This document shows, piece after piece, positions 58,269-64,000 of a stretch of 64,000 bases of DNA. The translations under genes and the position numbers were made by a program. The DNA is from Dendrolimus kikuchii (lineage: Eukaryota; Arthropoda; Insecta; Lepidoptera; Lasiocampidae), in contig CM034406.1 in NCBI GenBank assembly GCA_019925095.2, forward strand, positions 19,682,888-19,746,887, written 5' to 3'. The notes under the pieces are model-generated. The model had not been told where the DNA came from, searched no databases, and saw only the letters and a list, made by a program, of their open reading frames with translations. Position 1 is the stretch's first letter. Each line of letters starts with the position of its first letter.

Positions 58269-59577
58269 TGCCAGGTGGTAGGGCATCTGCCCGACTGGAT
58301 GGCTACCACCCCTGGTCTAAAGTATGTCGCCATAACAACCTTGAGTTGTGTTCCGGCATTAGTGACCAGGTTCCCTTAAGAAGACGTGCTGTGCAGTCCA
58401 CTTACGAGGACTGTATGGCATGCGTGCGAGTGGATGGCAGCCTGTCGCCCTGGTTTGACGTCAATATTGGCGTCAGGCAGGGCTGCGTGCTGTCGGCTTT
58501 GCTGTTCATCCTATACCTGGACGATTGTCTCCAGAGAATAAGATTGATGGATGTTGGGGTGCGAATGAGTGATCTAGTTGTAAGCACCTTGCTTTATGCG
58601 GATGATGCCGTGCTTTTAGCCGAATCGCCATCAGAACTGCAAACACTAGTCACAATGATGAAAGATGACTGTCAGGCGAGAGGCTTACATTTGAATGCGA
58701 AGAAAACAAAGGTTATGGTGTTTGAAAGAGAAGAAACCAGAACGAATGCAAGGATAATGGTCGATGATGTTATGCTGGAGCAAGTGAATGAGTTTGTATA
58801 TCTTGGATGTGCTTTTAGCAGGGATGGAAGGTACACCGCTGATATAGAAAGAAGAGTAAATTTGGGGAATAGTTTGAATGGAGCGTTAGGTAAACTTCTA
58901 GGCGCTAAGAACCTCAGCCAGAAGGCCCAGCTCGCCATACACAACGCGGTGCTGGTACCTACGCTCACGTATGGAAGCGAGAGTTGGGTGTGGAAGAGAG
59001 AGCATGAAAGTAGAGTAAACGCGGTTGAGATGCGAGCACTGCGCAAAATCTGCGGAGTGACGCTCGCGGACCGCGTTCGTAATACCGAAGTAAGAAAGAG
59101 AGTTGGTCTGAAAGAGAGTGTCGGGGTGAAGGTAAGGAAAGGAATGCTCCGGTGGTTCGGGCATGTGGAAAGAATGCATGATGAAAGAATGACTAAACAG
59201 ATATACAATGCAAAAGTGGATGGATGCAGAAGTCGTGGAAGGCCACGACACACCTTCCATGATCAAATTGATCGTGTCCTAGCGGAGGGTGATGTCAGGA
59301 GCCTTAAGAACAGACGAGTGTGCATGACAAGAGTTATGAATGTCAAAGAAGCAAGTGAGGTGTGTAAGAATTGGCCTAAATGGCGCTCTGTTGTTCGTGC
59401 CTACCCCGCAAGGGAACTGGCGTGAAGTTATGTATGTATGTATGTATGTTCCCTTAAGAGAGCAGCAGCGCATTTGTAGCACTTTTGGTGTTGCAAATGT
59501 CCATAGGCGATGGTAACCGCTTTTCATCAAGTGGGCCATCTGCCTGTCTGCTGATCTCCTGCAATAAAAAAAAAAAA
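58269..59577 (+). mobile_element. SL element (inner), 5'-truncated, split by RTE-A
   Basis: 58269-58381 (CCAGGTGGTAGGGCATCTGC to GGTTCCCTTAAG) and 59448-59577 (TTCCCTTAAGAGAGCAGC to CTGCAATAAAAAAAAAAAA). It lies inside the outer SL copy. Confidence 0.85.
58382..59447 (+). pseudogene. RTE-A LINE, longest copy, with RT catalytic motif
   Basis: An open frame of about 347 codons within the element: TYEDCMACVRVDGSLSPWFD, VRQGCVLSALLFILYLDDCL, the catalytic LLYADDAVLLAESPSEL, LHLNAKKTKVMVF, EFVYLGCAFSRDGRY, then the common C-terminus to YPARELA. The YADD motif and following thumb region are those of RTE-clade reverse transcriptases. Endonuclease and fingers are missing, so it is inactive. Target duplication GTTCCCTTAAGA at 58370-58381 and 59448-59459. 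The frame continues upstream into SL sequence only by chance. Confidence 0.92.
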
Positions 59578-59706
59578 ATGGCGACATACTTTAGTAGCCA
59601 TCCAGTCGGGCAACTGCCCTACCACCTGGCTGTGGGTTGTTTTGTCGCCTCTTACGACAGGCCGCCCGGCCGCAGGAAATTGTATTCTTTCTCCGTTCCT
59701 GCACGG

Positions 59707-60069
59707 TGTCTTGTAGGAAAAAAGGTATTGATACATTTTTTATAGATAATTTTATGATCTACAATTTTTATCTGAGGTACTTTTATGATGAAACTTACCG
59801 CTTTGCTGAAAATCGCGAAAAACTCATTTTTTGACCTTTGACCTCGAGTAATTTTTTTTTCTTACACGAGAATGACGGGGAACTTAATATTTTTTTTTAT
59901 AAATATGTTATGAAAAACTTTACTGATTTTCAGCTTGTTGTGACTTTACGCACCTTAACTCTCATTTTTTTGGTCTAGATTGACCGGACTACTTGGAGAC
60001 TTGTTTAATTTTACTTCCGAAAGGAGAATACTGATCTAATGTACAATTTTAGTTATGATTCTGGTATAG
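59707..60069. other. no gene recognised
   Basis: AT-rich sequence with several T runs. No identifiable element. Confidence 0.4.
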
Positions 60070-60750
60070 AATAGAATAGAATATATTTATTGCGTAATGC
60101 ATGTACAAAGATGTTACGGTTCTTACAGTATCAATGCATTCGGCCCATAATTGGGCGTGCAAAATTAAAATTACAATATTGATTTATAAACTTATCTTTA
60201 CAAACAATGAATCAATACAATTAAAATTAAAAATTAATAATAATAATCAAAGACATACAACATAATAATAATCTATAAATAATCTAAATAGTAAAATGTC
60301 TACTATTAAAGCATGTCAAATATATTTATGTCAGTTCATAGTGTTTCATCGTCCATAAACATGTTTATATTATAATAGCATTTAGTGGTCAGTAGCAAAT
60401 TGTACAATAATTAACCACCTTAAAGATCTACTATGACATGTGTGTCCGGCCAATGTCATCTACATAATCGAAAAAAAAAGTATGGAATCTAGTGCCATCA
60501 AGTAAGGTAGGGTGGTCAAAAATTATAAGTAGTTTCCATTTAGTGCCCTTAAGATGGCGCTGTACACTGTTGTTGAAAAATGACAACGCGCTGACGAGAT
60601 GTTCAAGTGATGGTCATATTTGGTGAATCGCATAACAGACGCAGACAAAACAGACGCCGGAGAGCCCCCGGTTTGGATCCTCTTACACAAAGGTAAGACC
60701 CACCAATCACACTCACTCACTACAGACACAAGTAGCCATGCAAGATTAGC
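60070..60750 (-). mobile_element. LINE 3' tail and a 6.3-kb-like repeat
   Basis: TAGAATAGAATAGAATATATTTATT marks a 3' end with an (ATTCT)n tail; CAATGCATTCGGCCCATAAT is shared with 24211-24230. From about 60485, CTAGTGCCATCAAGTAAG and GATGGCGCTGTACACTG match the repeat at 6173-6640 in reverse. Confidence 0.5.
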
Positions 60751-60754
60751 TTAG

Positions 60755-61070
60755 GCGTGTTGCTGGAGAGCTTTTTCCGCCGCTTCTTCTCCTCCAGGTT
60801 ATAACACGTTGCGGAGCTGTAGTAAATATAGACTAGAAGCGGCTCCGCCGGCGGAGTCGACTTAGCTCGTTCAGCCTTCTACGGCTTAATCCTATAGAGT
60901 CAATCCCCCGCAGCGGTCGAGCGGAGGGCGAACCTCACAGAAGGTGCCACCTCGAGGGCGCTGCTTCCGGGCTGAACGCCTCCGCTCCCACGGAGTCGGG
61001 AAGCCCTCAAAGTCCGGTATCGCTGAAACAGCCATCTGCGGCTATTCAGCTGGATCCTGCTCAAAAAAAA
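60755..61070 (+). mobile_element. GC-rich LINE 3' end with short poly(A)
   Basis: GTGTTGCTGGAGAGC...CCGCCGCTTCTTCTCC, GGCTTAATCCTATAGAGTCA and GGAGTCGGGAAGCCCTCAAAG, ending CTCAAAAAAAA. Related to GC3 and to 24330-24530. Confidence 0.55.
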
Positions 61071-61134
61071 TTTTGGTGAATCTTTAATCCGATAGAGTCA
61101 TCATATTATAATTCAAAAATTACTCTTTGAATCA

Positions 61135-61475
61135 TACATACATACATAACTTCACGCCAGTTCCCTTGCGGGGTAGGCACGAACAACAGAGCGCCATTCA
61201 GGCTTATTCTTACACACCTCACTTGCTTCTTTGACATTCATAGCTCTTGTCATGCACGCTCGTCTGTTTTTAAGGCTCCTGACATCACCTTCTGCTAGTA
61301 CACGATCAATTTGATCATGGAAGGTGTGTCGTGGCCTTCCACGACTTCTGCATCCATCCACTTTTGCATTGTATATCTGTTTAGTCATTCTTTCATCACG
61401 CATTCGTTCCACATGCCCGAACCACCGGAGCATTCCTTTCCTTACCTTCACCCCGACACTCTCTTTCAGACCAAC
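61135..61475 (-). pseudogene. RTE-A LINE, 5'-truncated
   Basis: Minus-strand frame VGLKESVGVKVRKGMLRWFG to YPARELA, ATGT tail at left. Target duplication ACTCTTTGAATCA at 61122-61134 and 61476-61488. Confidence 0.87.
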
Positions 61476-61488
61476 ACTCTTTGAATCA

Positions 61489-61909
61489 CTAGCATAAAAT
61501 TCAAAATACAACACACTGTGTTACGCACAATGTCCTTTGATCTACGTATAAACGAATATCTGCCTTAAGTATATACAGATAGAGCTAAGATTCATTTTAA
61601 ATCTCTTACGTTTTATTTAAATTGAAAGTTAATACAAACGGATAAAGAGAAATGTGTTTTATTTCGAATTAAATAAGGTTGAATTTTATATGATTCCATT
61701 TCATCGATTTTCAAATCACAACGATCCTAAAGAAGTTTCACTTCAAAAAGTGAACTTCTACAGTACCCGGAATTCATAACTCCTCCCGTAAGACGTGAAC
61801 GAATGTATGCAACATTTCAAACAAGTATCGGACCACAGAATCAATATTTCTCCTGTATTTAGTTCTTGATCAAAGTAACGTATGAACGGATCATTAATCA
61901 GGTCGTCGT
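61489..61909. other. no gene; small shared motif
   Basis: Holds TTTCATCGATTTTCAAATCA CAACGATCCTAAAG near 61698-61731, shared with about 50363-50396. Otherwise unassigned. Confidence 0.35.
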
Positions 61910-62137
61910 TTGAATACAAACAAATCAGTCAAGATAGGAATTCACCGTGTAAATATTTCTATTACAAACAATTTTGGCACGATTAAATTAAACAATGCAA
62001 CTGCATGGTCACAGTTTAATACCGTCTTACAGTTAGACAACGAATACAAAAATATTGATTTGAACACACTGCGCGACATCACACATACGAACAAATTTAA
62101 CTCACTAAAGTATACTCGTGACTTATTATTTAACTAG
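61910..62137 (+). CDS. unknown open frame cut by a Helitron
   Basis: A 75-codon frame, MNTNKSVKIGIHRVNISITN, then NFGTIKLNNATAWSQFNTVL and QLDNEYKNIDLNTLRDITHT, ending FN just as the Helitron begins (62134). The start codon at 61910 is a non-ATG (GTTTGAAT) or lies upstream, so the frame may begin elsewhere. It has a protein-like composition with asparagine-rich, AT-biased codons, and no repeat was found in the window. It could be part of a host, viral-derived or transposon gene; no family recognised. Confidence 0.25.
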   Translation: MNTNKSVKIGIHRVNISITNNFGTIKLNNATAWSQFNTVLQLDNEYKNIDLNTLRDITHTNKFNSLKYTRDLLFN

Positions 62138-62888
62138 CTGTGCCTGCGACGTCGTCCGCGTGGAATTTTCTTTCAAAGCCCTCCGTATTTGAAACATTCT
62201 TCATTGGTGCTCCGCTCCTATTGGTCTTAGCGTGATGATATATAGCCTATAGCCTTCCTCGATAAATGGGCTATCCAACACTGAAAGAATTTTTCAAATC
62301 AGACCAGTAGTTCCTGAGATTAGCGCGTTCAATCAAACAATATATTACCTAGTATATTTGGCTACAACACTAATACTTACATTTTAAATATCGCGATATC
62401 TTTTGAATGAAACGTCTGAATTGAATCATTCAAAAAGTTCTAGAAAGGTATTGAATTGGTCTTGAATATGGAGTAACTTATTTTGATAAGGATTAGGGGA
62501 AGGAAGAGGGACGGCATTTTTATTATTTAAAAAAAAAAAAAAAAAAAACACTTATTGTGAGATAACTATAATATGGTTACGCGATATTTTTTGTAGACAA
62601 TTATATGTTCTGCAAAGTGGCCGTACATTGTTTTATTCTATAATCAATAGTTTTCGCAGCGCACGCCGTGTAAGGATTTTTCGGGTCATTTTTTTACACC
62701 TTAGGTTACATTATTGGACTTTTAGTAAGGATCCCTAATTTTTTTGAAAATATAATATAGCCTATAGCCTTCCTCGATAAATGTACTATTCAACACTGAA
62801 TAAATTTTTCAAATCCGACCAGCGGCTCCTAGATTAGCGCGTTTAAACAAACAAACAAACTCTTCAGCTTTATAAAATATTAGTATAA
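62134..62888 (-). mobile_element. Helitron (HEL), composite form, decayed
   Basis: Left edge CTAGCTGTGCCTGCGACGTC, right edge TATAAAATATTAGTATAAAT. Same plan as 40735-41505, but the 50-codon frame is destroyed by a replacement (GATTAGGGGAAGGAAGAGGG) near 62490. Confidence 0.8.
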
Positions 62889-63494
62889 ATTAAATTCATA
62901 TATATAATCCCTCGTTTCTTTCTCTCTTATTTTTAATTCTGTTATTCAGACGCGAAAAATTACTAAATTAAATTACATTTATGCATCAAATTTTACTTCG
63001 GTAATTATGTTAAGGCTTGTAGCAACGTCCTTGAGGATTTTTCGGGCGGTAGCAATGATTCCATAGACGCGGTCGTTTTTCAAGAGCATTATTCTGTTAT
63101 TGTGAATTAATTAATGTAGTATTTATAAAAAATAATAAAATCAAATTAATTATATCTGTTGTATAAAGATGTAAATATTTATTAAATAGGAGAGAAATAG
63201 TTTCAAATCAATGATTTTGAAGGGATTATTGATTTTTTCTTATCTTAAAATAATTTTAGAAAAATGACAAAAATACACGTCACGTCTTGCATCGTGAATA
63301 TTCGTAATAATTTTTTTGATAAATAATTCACCAGTAAATACCAACGAAAAGTTTTTGGTTTGTTAAGGCTCCCGTTCCCACAAAAAGTCCAATGTGGGGC
63401 CTTCTGTGTCAAAATCACACAATCATTATTATTAATTACATTTTATCAACAGTAACTTATAGACGAAATTACTTAATCTAAGTTATATATAAAT
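62889..63494. other. no gene recognised
   Basis: AT-rich sequence. GTTAAGGCTCCCGTTCCCAC near 63363 is the only GC-richer patch. Confidence 0.4.
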
Positions 63495-63565
63495 ACGTGA
63501 AGCAAAAGCTTTGTACCCCTTTTTAAGAAAATTGCGCGGCCGGAGGAGTATGAAATTTCGCACAC
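63495..63565 (+). repeat. R4 repeat, 5' part, cut by a Helitron
   Basis: ACGTGAAGCAAAAGCTTTGT and GCGCGGCCGGAGGAGTATG match the start of R4 at 4404. The rest is replaced by HEL. Confidence 0.6.
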
Positions 63566-63798
63566 TTATACTAATATATAAAGCTGAAGACTTTATTTGT
63601 TTGAACGCGCTAATCTCAGGAACTGCTGGTCTGATTTGAAAAATTCTTTCAGTGTTGGATAGCCCATTTATCGAGGAAGGCTATAGGCTATATATCATCA
63701 CGCTAAGACCAATAGGAGCGGAGCACCGATGAAGAATGTTTCAAAACCGGCGGGTTTTGAAAACAAATTCCACGCGGACGACGTCGCGGGCACAGCTA
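63566..63798 (+). mobile_element. Helitron (HEL), short form
   Basis: TTATACTAATATATAAAGCT to GTCGCGGGCACAGCTAG followed by T. This is the basic form of about 230 bp without the extra central segment; compare 13840-14081. Confidence 0.8.
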
Positions 63799-63889
63799 GT
63801 AGTTTATATAGAGAAGGATTGCATTTTTTTTAATAATGAAAAGGTTCGCGTTTGACTGACATTGCGCCTGATGTCAGGAGGAAATGCAG

Positions 63890-64000
63890 TCTTTTTTTTA
63901 TGGCAGGAGTTCAGCAGACAGGCAGAAGGCTCACTTGATGGAAAGCGGTTACCATCGCCTATGGACGTTAGCAACACCAAAGGTGCTACAAATGCTCTAC
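63890..64000 (-). mobile_element. SL element, cut by window end
   Basis: TTTTTTTATGGCAGGAGTTC AGCAGACAGG onward; the 5' half lies beyond the window. Confidence 0.8.

Larger units (their letters stand above)
58095..59706 (-). mobile_element. SL element (outer), split by a second SL
   Basis: 58095-58268 is the 3' half (minus strand), ending CTCAAGGTTGTT. 59576-59706 resumes at ATGGCGACATAC and runs to GTTCCTGCACGG. The insert between is another SL in the opposite orientation. Confidence 0.85.

Noticed and set aside
58199..58381. The first 60 codons of a 408-codon frame ending in the RTE protein
   Set aside because: This part is SL sequence in two orientations read through by chance; the LINE begins at 58382 after its target duplication.

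Overview
The window is eukaryotic and almost certainly lepidopteran (moth or butterfly). It is AT-rich and intron-poor, with no bacterial-type operons. It is a dense, nested landscape of transposable elements whose families are typical of Lepidoptera: Lep1-like Helitrons ending in CTAG, BEL/Pao and gypsy-type LTRs with 4-bp target duplications, RTE, R1 and Jockey LINE tails, tRNA-derived SINEs, hAT and Tc1/mariner MITEs, and foldback elements. No rRNA, tRNA gene or CRISPR array was seen. Convincing host coding sequence is limited to two possible short first exons on the + strand (3901-3950 and 40016-40074, each ending at a GTGAGT splice donor) and weaker candidates at 11658-11850 (- strand) and 61910-62137 (+ strand).

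Layout. 1-3.7 kb: LINE ends, two RTE copies, a short poly(A) element (called SL here) split by an R1-type LINE, and an internally deleted mariner. 3.7-4 kb: promoter-like segment and exon candidate. 4-14.7 kb: RTE, solo LTRs, a 667-bp foldback element (FB), Jockey, R1 and other LINE tails, and Helitrons. 14.8-21.4 kb: one near-intact BEL/Pao retrotransposon on the - strand, with a single uninterrupted 1886-residue Gag-Pol frame. This is the only long gene of the window. 21.4-28 kb: RTE copies, three more solo LTRs, a THAP-type exon with four TACGTAGTAC palindromes. 28-36 kb: an inserted and duplicated segment, an RTE copy whose sequence is blended with its neighbour, Helitrons and solo LTRs. 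36-42 kb: a hAT MITE, the second exon candidate, and an FB element carrying an RTE and a Helitron. 42-64 kb: a tandem LINE-end triplication, more RTE, SL and Helitron copies, a triple nest at 58.1-59.7 kb, and a second hAT MITE.

Family labels used below. RTE-A: RTE-clade LINE ending in the WFGHVERM...YPARELA protein and an (ATGT)n tail. RTE-B: a second RTE-like LINE with GHIMRR and a CADPK end. SL: about 310-bp short element running from ATCCGTGCAGG to CTCCTGCAATAAAA. HEL: Lep1-like Helitron. FB: foldback element. gypLTR: solo LTRs starting TGTTACG and ending TAACA. ZR: dispersed repeat containing CCATTCAACGGAGTTC. R4: dispersed repeat containing GCGCGGACGGAGGAG. GC3: GC-rich LINE 3' end containing GGACCAACAACATAAAG. 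tS1 and tS2: tRNA-derived SINEs.

How the parts relate. Mobilisation dominates. RTE-A copies are all 5'-truncated and usually bounded by 8-15 bp target duplications, so an active RTE source elsewhere in the genome is implied. The solo LTRs show LTR-LTR recombination. Nesting gives relative ages: SL before RTE, FB before RTE and HEL, tS1 before HEL, and gypLTR before GC3 and MITE insertions. All family names are from recognition of protein or terminal motifs by eye; no database search was run.
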